DNA from: Fibrobacter sp.
GTDB lineage: Bacteria; Fibrobacterota; Fibrobacteria; Fibrobacterales; Fibrobacteraceae
Length of the DNA stretch: 10,803 nucleotides
NCBI GenBank assembly: GCA_021443065.1
Contig: JABUUR010000113.1
Span: 1 to 10,803 of the forward strand
Reading direction: 5' to 3'
The translations under genes and the position numbers were made by a program. How positions within the stretch are numbered: the first letter of the stretch is position 1; each line of letters begins with the position of its first letter. The notes beneath the pieces were generated by a model. It ran no database searches and was not told the origin of the DNA. It saw only the letters and a list, made by a program, of their open reading frames with translations. Shown in pieces: positions 1-5,763 of this stretch.

Positions 1-1058
1 TAGGCGGCAAGGCGGTGCAGGTACTGGTCGTAGGGGAGCATGGCGTAGCTGGAGGCTCCGAAGAAGTTGTTGTACCACACGCCGATGAGGGCAAGAATTG
101 CGGGGAGGTTCTTTTCCACGGGAGCGGTCTTGAAATGCTGATCCATTTCGTAGGCGCCCTGATGGAGCTTCATGTAGTTGTCAAAGCCGATGCGCAGCGC
201 GATGGAAAGACCGATGGCAGACCACAGGGAATAGCGGCCGCCCACCCAGTTCCAGAATTCGAACATATTAGCAGGATCGATACCGAAGGCGGAAACTGCT
301 TCGGTGTTGGTGGAAAGTGCCACGAAGTGCTTTGCGATGGACTTTTCGTCACCGCCAAATGCCTTGAGCACTGCATCCTTTGCGGTCTGTGCGTTGGTCA
401 TGGTTTCCAGGGTGGTAAATGTCTTGGAAGCCACGATGAACAGGGTTTCTTCCAGGTTCACCTTCTTCAGGGTTTCGGCCATGTGGGTGCCGTCGATGTT
501 GGAGACGAAGAACACTTCCGGAGAAGTTTCGCCGGCGGCGGGCTTGTCGGCGTAGGGCTTCAAGGCTTCGGTCACCATGACGGGGCCCAAGTCGGAGCCG
601 CCGATACCGATGTTCACCACGTACTTGATGGACTTGCCGGTGAATCCCTTCCAGGAGCCGGTACGGACCAGCTTGGTGAAATCTTCCATGTGCTTGAGAA
701 CGGCACGGACCTCGGGCATCACGTCCTTGCCATCGACGCAGATGGCTTCGTTACCCTTGTAACGGAGTGCTGTGTGGAGCACGGCGCGCTTTTCGGTGGT
801 GTTAATCTTTTCGCCACCGAAATACTTGGCGCGGATGTCTTCGAAATTGGCTGCCTTCAGGAGGTCCTGGAGCTTTGCCATGGTTTCGTCGGTGATGATG
901 TTCTTGGAGTAGTCCAGGAAGATGCCGCAGGCTTCGGCGCTGAACTTGGCGGCGCGAGTCGGGTCCTTGGCGAAGAGTTCCTTCATGTGCCAAGTCTTTG
1001 CAACTTCGGAGTGGGCCTCGAGGGCCTTCCATTCCACAGAATCAGTCAGTTTAGACAT
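1..1058 (-). CDS. pgi: Glucose-6-phosphate isomerase, C-terminal part cut off by window edge
   Basis: This enzyme interconverts glucose 6-phosphate and fructose 6-phosphate in the cytoplasm (glycolysis and gluconeogenesis). The minus-strand frame is open from ATG at 1058 to the window edge and gives 352 residues of a protein that is usually about 550 long. Visible family hallmarks are the sugar-phosphate-binding stretch [11 protein letters not shown] (about residues 149-159), SKTFTT (211-216), the PGI signature [14 protein letters not shown] (272-285) and LPYDQYLHR (341-349). The catalytic Glu, His and Lys of the family lie beyond the cut and cannot be checked. The start is supported by AAGGA seven bases upstream (1066-1070). 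The gene stands alone here: its 5' side faces a long intergenic region and the next gene on that side is on the plus strand. Nothing seen suggests breakage. The identification is very secure from direct reading of the translation. Confidence 0.97.
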   Translation of the reverse strand, partial: MSKLTDSVEWKALEAHSEVAKTWHMKELFAKDPTRAAKFSAEACGIFLDYSKNIITDETMAKLQDLLKAANFEDIRAKYFGGEKINTTEKRAVLHTALRYKGNEAICVDGKDVMPEVRAVLKHMEDFTKLVRTGSWKGFTGKSIKYVVNIGIGGSDLGPVMVTEALKPYADKPAAGETSPEVFFVSNIDGTHMAETLKKVNLEETLFIVASKTFTTLETMTNAQTAKDAVLKAFGGDEKSIAKHFVALSTNTEAVSAFGIDPANMFEFWNWVGGRYSLWSAIGLSIALRIGFDNYMKLHQGAYEMDQHFKTAPVEKNLPAILALIGVWYNNFFGASSYAMLPYDQYLHRLAA

Positions 1059-1278
1059 AGATTAATCCTTTCCGCAAAGCGGGTTATAAATACGCGTGAA
1101 ATATAGAAAAGTTCTTGGACAAATCTCCACCGACTCAATCAAGCATCGTCAAACCTGAACCATCACATCACCACTACTATGCAATTAAAAAGTTATTTCG
1201 AGTTTCTTACGATATTCTTACAGCATGTGATTTGCATCAACAAAAGACGCTCAACAGAGTTTCAAGCATAAAAACCCG

Positions 1279-1293
1279 TGGACAAGATGTCCA
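1279..1293. repeat. Inverted repeat TGGACA-AGA-TGTCCA
   Basis: A perfect 6-base inverted repeat with a 3-base centre, lying about 50 bases upstream of the likely -35 region of the small gene at 1396. The size and symmetry fit a binding site for a dimeric regulator, but a 6+3+6 palindrome can occur by chance. Function is inference. Confidence 0.35.
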
Positions 1294-1310
1294 TGAAACT
1301 TGCCCAAAAA

Positions 1311-1322
1311 CCGATGCATCGG
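1311..1322. repeat. 12-base perfect palindrome CCGATGCATCGG
   Basis: A perfect uninterrupted palindrome 18 bases beyond the one at 1279-1293 and about 20 bases upstream of the predicted -35 of the 1396 gene. It could be an operator or activator site for the small gene. There is no T-run after it, so it is not a terminator. Confidence 0.35.
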
Positions 1323-1343
1323 GGCGTTACATTAGGTAGTTTA

Positions 1344-1370
1344 TAGACATAGGGATGGGAAACCTATAAT
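1344..1370 (+). promoter_or_regulatory. Predicted promoter of the 42-codon gene
   Basis: A perfect -10 hexamer TATAAT lies at 1365-1370. The best -35 candidate is TAGACA at 1344-1349, with a short 15-base spacer; TTATAG at 1341-1346 gives 18 bases. Transcription would begin near 1377, just before the strong ribosome binding site at 1384-1390. The -10 box is clear, the -35 is weak. Confidence 0.55.
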
Positions 1371-1395
1371 CAATTGGATGTAAAGGAAGGTAGTT

Positions 1396-1524
1396 ATGGA
1401 ACAGCGTTTTCAAGCACAGAATCGTACTATTACAAAGCAGTACGGTCCAAAGGTTGAAGCAATCCTGAGCGGGGTTCTGCTTCTCGCCGGCAGTGCATTC
1501 CTCATCATGACCAGTTTGGTTTAA
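1396..1524 (+). CDS. 42-residue single-span membrane peptide, function unknown
   Basis: A small open frame from ATG at 1396 to TAA at 1522-1524. It is preceded by AAGGAAGG (1383-1390), a near-ideal Shine-Dalgarno sequence with a 5-base spacer, and by a TATAAT box 25 bases before the ATG. The peptide has a polar, basic N-terminal half (MEQRFQAQNRTITKQYGPK) and a hydrophobic segment from about residue 23 to the end (ILSGVLLLAGSAFLIMTSLV), predicting one membrane span with the N-terminus probably in the cytoplasm. It has its own terminator at 1624-1656, so it forms a complete one-gene transcription unit. I recognise no family. It could be a membrane regulatory peptide or the coding part of a dual-function RNA, and it may simply be a conserved lineage-specific small protein. 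The existence of the gene rests on translation signals, not homology. Confidence 0.65.
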   Translation: MEQRFQAQNRTITKQYGPKVEAILSGVLLLAGSAFLIMTSLV

Positions 1525-1564
1525 TCTCTGCTCAAAAACATTAACAGAAAGACCCATCTACAAC

Positions 1565-1599
1565 CATTAAGTCTTTTCAGGTTGGTCAGGAACTTAATG
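1565..1599 (+). repeat. Inverted repeat in the 3' untranslated region of the small gene
   Basis: CATTAAGT (1565-1572) is exactly complementary to ACTTAATG (1592-1599), which would form an 8-pair stem with a 19-base loop in the transcript between the small gene and its terminator. The loop contains two copies of TCAGG. The stem is AT-rich and weak; a regulatory role is speculative. Confidence 0.3.
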
Positions 1600-1623
1600 A
1601 GTTAGATTCTCTCTCAGAAAACT

Positions 1624-1656
1624 AAAAAGCCCTCGACAACGTCGAGGACTTTTTTT
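1624..1656. terminator. Bidirectional intrinsic terminator
   Basis: The stem CCTCGAC (1631-1637) pairs with GTCGAGG (1641-1647) around an AAC loop. It is flanked by AAAAAG on the left and CTTTTTTT on the right, so a U-run follows the hairpin on either strand. It lies between the convergent small gene (plus) and the Spy/CpxP-like gene (minus, ending at 1679), and should stop both transcripts. Confidence 0.9.
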
Positions 1657-1678
1657 ATTCCAGAATCACATTACAGAA

Positions 1679-2266
1679 TCAATTTTGCGGAGGAGGCATT
1701 TGCCCCTTGGGCCCCTCGTGGGGAGGTTTCATGCCAGGCTTTCCGTGACGAGGACCGTGGGAACGATTTTTTTGCTGGATCCTGTGGAACTCACGGAACT
1801 TTTCCATCTGTTCCTTGCTTAAGGTTTCAGAAAGGCTCAAGTACCCCTGAATACGCTGGTCCAGCATGGCAGACTGTGCAGCCTGAACCGCAGCCTTCGC
1901 CACAGCGATCTGTTCACGGTCACCAGAATCCAAGGCCTCGCGCAGTTGCTTTTCTGCAGCCTTACGCTGACCACGGATTTCCTTGACCATAGAATCCGTC
2001 TCGGCACGGTGTTTGCGAATTGCCTCCTTTTGTTCGGGAGTCACCTGTAAAATAGAATCCAGGACCTCGGGGGCAACACGAGGTGCATCGACGGACTTGG
2101 CGTGATGCTTGCCGTAGCCTTCCATGGGAGGCGGCGGAGGCGGGGCCATCATCATGCCCTTGGGGCAGGTCCCGCGTTGGTTGAAGCAAAGGGCGCCGGC
2201 AAAAAATCCCAGGGCGCATGCGAATACAACCATGCTCGCAATAAATAGTTTTACAGATTTGTTCAT
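1679..2266 (-). CDS. Periplasmic Spy/CpxP-like (heavy-metal resistance type) protein
   Basis: A 195-residue envelope protein. Residues 1-27 form a basic start plus a hydrophobic segment (export signal or membrane anchor; no good lipobox). Next come a Met/Pro-rich stretch with a run of six prolines (42-47), a helical region (about 65-165) and a Gly/Pro/His-rich tail. The helical part carries two LTxxQ-like elements, VTPEQKEAI (75-83) and LSKEQMEKF (149-157), as in Spy, CpxP, ZraP and CnrX-type proteins, which bind unfolded protein or metal in the periplasm. Histidines at 54, 55, 170, 174 and 183 could bind metal. It is the last gene of a sigma/anti-sigma operon, three bases after the anti-sigma gene. 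AAGGAG (2273-2278) overlaps the upstream stop and sits 6 bases before the ATG, suggesting translational coupling. A sensor or effector role in the switch is inference by analogy to CnrX. Confidence 0.75.
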   Translation of the reverse strand: MNKSVKLFIASMVVFACALGFFAGALCFNQRGTCPKGMMMAPPPPPPMEGYGKHHAKSVDAPRVAPEVLDSILQVTPEQKEAIRKHRAETDSMVKEIRGQRKAAEKQLREALDSGDREQIAVAKAAVQAAQSAMLDQRIQGYLSLSETLSKEQMEKFREFHRIQQKNRSHGPRHGKPGMKPPHEGPKGQMPPPQN

Positions 2267-2269
2267 GGT

Positions 2270-2659
2270 TTACTCCTTCATTAAATAGTTAAAGACACCG
2301 GAATCCTCAAAGAATTCGCTATCGTCGTTGCTGTTTTCACCAAGCCCATCGTACCAACTGACAACTTCGCTAGAAGCCATATTGTTCATGGAAATGGCCT
2401 GGTCGTCCATGGTGTGGAATGCGGTCATCAGCACACTGACGCCCACAAGGGCAAAGCTTGCCGCCAGAGGAACAAGGCTATAAATCGCCCGGAAGGAAAT
2501 GATGTTCGATTTATTTGCAGAGCCGGCTTCGGCGTCGAGGCGGGCACAAACCTTGCTCCAGGAATCCTCACGAGGTGTGAGAATTTCCAATCCAGAGAAA
2601 TCCAACTTGTCGGAGTCATTGGCTCCTAAAGCCATTCTCGAAAAATCATTGTTACGCAT
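2270..2659 (-). CDS. Probable single-span anti-sigma factor
   Basis: A 129-residue protein with a soluble N-terminal part of about 57 residues, one hydrophobic segment (about 58-81, LVPLAASFALVGVSVLM within it) and an acidic C-terminal tail of about 48 residues rich in Asp, Glu, Ser and Asn. This fits a cytoplasmic sigma-binding domain, a span and a short periplasmic tail. The segment TPREDSWSKVCARLDAE (28-44) resembles the first helix of many anti-sigma factors. No HxxxCxxC zinc motif is present, so it is not a zinc-binding anti-sigma. The start codon overlaps the end of the sigma gene by 8 bases, with AGGAG-type sequence about ten bases upstream. The anti-sigma function is inferred mainly from position directly after an ECF sigma gene and from topology; sequence similarity alone would be weak. 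Confidence 0.7.
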   Translation of the reverse strand: MRNNDFSRMALGANDSDKLDFSGLEILTPREDSWSKVCARLDAEAGSANKSNIISFRAIYSLVPLAASFALVGVSVLMTAFHTMDDQAISMNNMASSEVVSWYDGLGENSNDDSEFFEDSGVFNYLMKE

Positions 2660-3203
2660 AAATTTTTCGCTCCTTTAAATAGTTTTTCACAAAGTTTCTG
2701 CCTCGACTTAATCGGGCCTTGATGGTACCTAAAGGCATATCGTAAATTTCTGCAAGGTCCTTGATGTCCAGGTCTTCGGCATCCTTTAGCCAAAGCATGC
2801 TTCGAGTTTCGGCAGGAAGCGCATTCAGACCCATTTGAAGCATTTCCGGATCGTAATCCTTGAAAACGGCAGCGGTCTCGTCTTTTCCTAACGCATTTTC
2901 GACGATGCTTTCTAGATTTTCTTCTTCAAGTTCATGATGTCTCTTTTGGGCACGCAGTTTCATAAGGCAGGCGTTTACTGTTAATTTGTACAGCCATGTT
3001 CCGAGGGTGCTGTCCCCCCGAAAACTATGGATAGCCTTGGGAACCTGCACAAAAACATCCATCATGAGATCCTCGGCCTGGTCGCGATTCTTCATCATTC
3101 TAAAGGCCAGATTCAACACATGCTTGCTATGGTCCTGCCAAAGCAGGGCCAAAGCCTCGCGGCGACCTTCCCTAATTTTTTGAATTATAACCTTTTCGAC
3201 CAT
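2652..3203 (-). CDS. ECF-type (sigma-70 family) RNA polymerase sigma factor
   Basis: A 183-residue extracytoplasmic-function sigma factor that would direct RNA polymerase to a small envelope-response regulon. Region 2 is visible at residues 18-84, with DQAEDLMMDVFVQV (41-54) and FRGDSTLGTWLYKLTVNACL (61-80). Region 4 is at about 121-176, with the helix-turn-helix DLAEIYDMPLGTIKARLSRGR (149-169). The frame is open to an upstream ATG at 3278, but I choose ATG at 3203 because AAGAGG sits six bases before it and family homology begins here; ATG at 3206 is an equally workable neighbour. The gene is first in an operon with the anti-sigma and Spy-like genes and is divergent from the DUF1538 gene. 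Auto-activation would be usual, but I could not identify a convincing ECF promoter upstream. Confidence 0.93.
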   Translation of the reverse strand: MVEKVIIQKIREGRREALALLWQDHSKHVLNLAFRMMKNRDQAEDLMMDVFVQVPKAIHSFRGDSTLGTWLYKLTVNACLMKLRAQKRHHELEEENLESIVENALGKDETAAVFKDYDPEMLQMGLNALPAETRSMLWLKDAEDLDIKDLAEIYDMPLGTIKARLSRGRNFVKNYLKERKIYA

Positions 3204-3296
3204 CATATACCTCTTTGATGCGTTGAACGTATAAACGGTTGCAATAAAAGTAAAAAAAGTAAGACAACAATTTTGCACCTCAAAAAGGCTTAATTT

Positions 3297-3337
3297 CGTT
3301 TAAAAACGCAAATTTGATTTCTCAATAAAGCTATATT
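3297..3337 (+). promoter_or_regulatory. Predicted promoter of the DUF1538-PII operon, with adjacent inverted repeat
   Basis: TATATT at 3332-3337 is a likely -10 box and ends only nine bases before the ATG at 3347; no Shine-Dalgarno sequence is present, so the mRNA may be leaderless or nearly so. No good -35 is seen (TTGATT at 3314-3319 is only 12 bases upstream). A short inverted repeat CGTTT-AA-AAACG at 3297-3308 sits just before the -35 position and could bind a regulator. Confidence 0.4.
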
Positions 3338-3346
3338 GCCGACGAT

Positions 3347-4879
3347 ATGTTAAGAAATTTGCTTGATAAACTGAAGGAATCCTTTGCATCGGTGCTGCCA
3401 ATAACGCTGATCGTGCTTTTGGTTTCCCTCACGAAGTTGGTGCACTTGGATTCCAAACAGATGGCGGTATTTGGCATTTGCGCCATCTTCTTGGTAATCG
3501 GTATTGGACTTTTTAACCTGGGCGCAGACCTTGCCATGACTCCCATGGGCGAACAAGTGGGCTCCGGATTGGCAAAATCCCGCCGTCTGCTGCTGCTTGT
3601 TTCCGTATGCTTTGTGATGGGAGTGCTCATTACCATTGCAGAACCGGATTTGTCCGTATTGGCCGAACAGGTAGAAAACGCGGTGCACCCGAAACTATTG
3701 ATTGGATCGGTAGGCGTGGGCGTGGGCATTTTCCTACTGATTTCCATTTTCAAGATTGTCTTCAAAAAGGATTTGTCTTCCATCATCATTTTCTTTTACA
3801 TGGTGCTATTCATGTTGGGAATGCTGATGATTTCCATGGGCAAGTCCACCTTTGTTCCCTTGGCTTTCGATAGCGGTGGTGTTACCACAGGTCCCATCAC
3901 GGTGCCTTTCATTATGGCTTTAGGCGTAGGTGTGGCCGGAGCCATTGGCGGCAAAAACGCAAACGAAAACAGTTTCGGCCTCATCGCCCTTTGCTCCGTA
4001 GGGCCCATCCTTGCATTGATGGCTTTGCTGCTCTGCTCCAACGGTGATTTAACATACGAACTTTCTAAAAGCGCCTATTCCATCGATGCCAACCTGGGTT
4101 CCAATTTTGTTCCTACAATTTTAAGGATTGCCAAGGAAGTAATTATAGCGCTGGGTTTGATTGTCATTTTCTTTACGACCTTGCAGATTTTCGTTTTAAA
4201 GCTTTCCAGACAAAAATTGATGCAGATTGGCTTTGGCATCGTCTATACATTTGTGGGTCTGGTGATTTTTTTGACTGCGGTAGCCGTGGGATTTATGCCT
4301 ATAGGCTTTGAACTGGGGCAGCAGCTGGCCAGGCAACCCAAGGCACTGGTCGTTGCAGGCTTTATCATCGGCATGGTTGTGGTTTTGGCAGAGCCAGCAG
4401 TCCATGTGTTGAACAAGCAGGTCGAAGACATTACAGGCGGCTTGGTAACCAAGCGATCCATGCTTATCGCATTGTCCGTAGGTGTGGGGATTTCCATCGG
4501 GCTTTCCATGATTCGACTGATTTACGGTTTCCCCCTGATTTATTATTTAATTCCTGGCTATTTCCTTTCCCTTGGTCTTTCTTTCTTTGTGCCAAAACTT
4601 TATACGGCAATCGCATTTGACTCCGGCGGCGTCGCAAGCGGTCCCTTGACATCCAGCTTTATTCTGCCCTTGGCAATCGGAGCCTGCGCCGCTATCCACG
4701 ATGGTGGCGACTCCATCTTGAGTTACGCCTTCGGCATTGTAGCCATGGTAGCCATGACCCCCTTGATTACCATCCAGGTATTGGGTTTCAAGGCGATTGT
4801 TTCCAGAGCTCTGCGAAACCGCATGATGATGCGTCGCATACAAGATGCAGATGACGAACAGATTATTGACTTTGTGTAA
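3347..4879 (+). CDS. DUF1538 multi-span membrane protein, probable transporter or channel
   Basis: A 510-residue integral membrane protein of the DUF1538 family, whose substrate is unknown to me. Most of its length is hydrophobic, with the first span near residues 14-29. Two homologous halves are obvious: AEP (98-100 and 348-350), QVE (108-110 and 358-360) and AFDSGGV followed by (T/S)GP(I/L)T (173-184 and 423-434), all at exactly 250 residues offset. The polar, glycine-rich AFDSGGV segments within hydrophobic surroundings look like substrate- or ion-binding re-entrant elements, which is inference. The C-terminus (about 485-510) is basic then acidic and probably cytoplasmic. The gene heads a three-gene operon; two PII-like genes follow after 8 and 2 bases. 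PII-type proteins commonly gate transporters (GlnK on AmtB, SbtB on SbtA), so a gated transporter is the best guess. The start at 3347 has no ribosome binding site but gives a typical amphipathic N-terminus. Confidence 0.88.
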   Translation: MLRNLLDKLKESFASVLPITLIVLLVSLTKLVHLDSKQMAVFGICAIFLVIGIGLFNLGADLAMTPMGEQVGSGLAKSRRLLLLVSVCFVMGVLITIAEPDLSVLAEQVENAVHPKLLIGSVGVGVGIFLLISIFKIVFKKDLSSIIIFFYMVLFMLGMLMISMGKSTFVPLAFDSGGVTTGPITVPFIMALGVGVAGAIGGKNANENSFGLIALCSVGPILALMALLLCSNGDLTYELSKSAYSIDANLGSNFVPTILRIAKEVIIALGLIVIFFTTLQIFVLKLSRQKLMQIGFGIVYTFVGLVIFLTAVAVGFMPIGFELGQQLARQPKALVVAGFIIGMVVVLAEPAVHVLNKQVEDITGGLVTKRSMLIALSVGVGISIGLSMIRLIYGFPLIYYLIPGYFLSLGLSFFVPKLYTAIAFDSGGVASGPLTSSFILPLAIGACAAIHDGGDSILSYAFGIVAMVAMTPLITIQVLGFKAIVSRALRNRMMMRRIQDADDEQIIDFV

Positions 4880-4887
4880 GGTAACCT

Positions 4888-5337
4888 ATGGCTGATTTTG
4901 GAAAATATGTTTCTAAGGCGACATCACTGCCGGGTCGTTTAAATCCGATCAAAAAAAATGTAGCTGCCAATGGTCATTCCAGAGTTTCCATGAACAAGCT
5001 TAAGGTGATGATGACGGTTGTAAACCGTTCCAAGGCCGATTTCTTTATGGACCACATCCAGTCCTTCGGGGTGAACATGCAAATGGTGGTCTACGGCAAG
5101 GGGACTGCTCCCCAGGAAATTTTGACCGCCATGGGATTACTGAATTCCGATCGGGCCTTGATTATCAGCGTCATTGGCGAAGACCGCCTGTCACAGGCGT
5201 TGGAGAGCCTTGAGGAAAAATTCAACACCATTCCCGATGGCAAGGGCATTGCCTACACCATCCCTATGGCAAGCATTATCGGAAAGTCCATCTTTAACTT
5301 TTTAAGCGATAACCGCGATGCGGTTCGGGGAAAATAA
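4888..5337 (+). CDS. PII-like regulatory protein with N-terminal extension (first of two)
   Basis: A 149-residue cytoplasmic protein. Residues 36-149 fit the PII ferredoxin-like fold: first strand KLKVMMTVVNRS (37-48), central strand ALIISVIGED (90-99) and the conserved GKGIAYTIPMASIIG (118-132), which matches the equivalent GQGIAFSLPVDNVVG of the next gene. Canonical GlnB/GlnK features are absent: there is no long T-loop with the uridylylated Tyr. The first 34 residues are a basic extension (K6, K10, R17, K22, K23, R32). A second start at Met35 (4990) would remove it, but the ATG at 4888 has AAGG (4878-4881) overlapping the DUF1538 stop codon and is preferred. The gene lies 8 bases after the DUF1538 gene and 2 bases before the second PII-like gene. 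The two may form separate trimers or a mixed one. Ligand and partner are not known from sequence. Confidence 0.82.
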   Translation: MADFGKYVSKATSLPGRLNPIKKNVAANGHSRVSMNKLKVMMTVVNRSKADFFMDHIQSFGVNMQMVVYGKGTAPQEILTAMGLLNSDRALIISVIGEDRLSQALESLEEKFNTIPDGKGIAYTIPMASIIGKSIFNFLSDNRDAVRGK

Positions 5338-5339
5338 CA

Positions 5340-5720
5340 ATGAGCACAACAAAACACGAAGTTATCTTTTGCATTGTGAACGAAGGTTTCTCTGAAAACG
5401 TGATGGCTGCAGCCAAGGAAGCCGGCGCTCGCGGAGGCACGATCCTAAACGCCCGAGGCACTGCCAACAAAGAAGCAGGGTCCATTTTCCATATCGCCAT
5501 CCAGCCGGAAAAGGAAATCGTCATGATTCTTGTAGACGCAAAGATCAAGGATGATGTACTGCATTCGCTATACCAAAAGGCGGGCCTAGACACCATGGGC
5601 CAGGGAATCGCATTCTCGTTGCCCGTAGACAATGTGGTGGGCTTAACGCCGTGGACACCCGAGGCCATTGCCGCGGCAAAAGCGGCAGCAGCAGAAAAGG
5701 CATCATCCGACAAGAAATAA
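5340..5720 (+). CDS. PII-like regulatory protein (second of two)
   Basis: A 126-residue cytoplasmic PII-family protein. It starts with strand and helix HEVIFCIVNEGFSENVMAAAKEAGA (6-30), then GGTILNARGT (32-41) leading into a shortened T-loop (about 40-55), then IQPEKEIVMILVD (54-66), and the family motif GQGIAFSLPVDNVVG (87-101), which sits where PII proteins have their nucleotide-binding B-loop. The usual T-loop Tyr target of uridylylation is missing, so control by GlnD seems unlikely. The C-terminus (about 108-126) is an Ala/Lys-rich tail, probably helical. It begins two bases after the previous gene; GGGG at 5327-5330 is a distant ribosome binding site, so coupling is likely. I infer that it senses a small ligand and acts on the DUF1538 protein. 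Its sequence is clearly different from its PII-like neighbour apart from the shared motif. Confidence 0.88.
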   Translation: MSTTKHEVIFCIVNEGFSENVMAAAKEAGARGGTILNARGTANKEAGSIFHIAIQPEKEIVMILVDAKIKDDVLHSLYQKAGLDTMGQGIAFSLPVDNVVGLTPWTPEAIAAAKAAAAEKASSDKK

Positions 5721-5749
5721 AAAATTTTCATTTCTCGTAATTCTTTTAG

Positions 5750-5763
5750 TATAAATTTACATC
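5750..5763 (+). promoter_or_regulatory. Predicted leaderless promoter of the membrane-spermidine-synthase fusion
   Basis: TATAAA at 5750-5755 ends eight bases before the ATG at 5764, placing the transcription start within a base or two of the start codon. There is no Shine-Dalgarno sequence between them. The region 17 bases further upstream (TTCATT, 5727-5732) is a poor -35. No terminator is seen between the PII-like gene and this one, so read-through from the operon is also possible. Confidence 0.45.

Larger units (their letters stand above)
1059..1343. other. Intergenic region between pgi and a small membrane-peptide gene
   Basis: About 285 bases with no gene I can support. It must hold the pgi promoter on the minus strand; an AT-rich TATATT (minus strand, near 1100-1105) is a possible -10 box but has no convincing -35. 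A plus-strand open frame starting with TTG at 1115 and ending at 1339 has no ribosome binding site and an unconvincing composition, so I do not call it. Two palindromes near the right end (1279-1293 and 1311-1322) are listed separately. Confidence 0.5.

Noticed and set aside
15..1106. Long plus-strand open frame (363 codons) across the pgi gene
   Set aside because: It is antisense to a frame that reads as unmistakable glucose-6-phosphate isomerase; its own translation is His/Gly/Val-rich with no family resemblance.
1115..1339. Plus-strand open frame of 74 codons upstream of the small gene
   Set aside because: TTG start without a ribosome binding site, low-complexity polar composition, and no domain; it also runs through both palindromes.
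1327..1557. Minus-strand open frame of 76 codons overlapping the small membrane-peptide gene
   Set aside because: No ribosome binding site, and the plus strand has a promoter, strong Shine-Dalgarno and terminator in the right order.
3204..3278. 25-residue N-terminal extension of the ECF sigma factor from ATG at 3278
   Set aside because: The extension is not like sigma factors, has no ribosome binding site, and an AAGAGG stands at the correct distance before the ATG at 3203.
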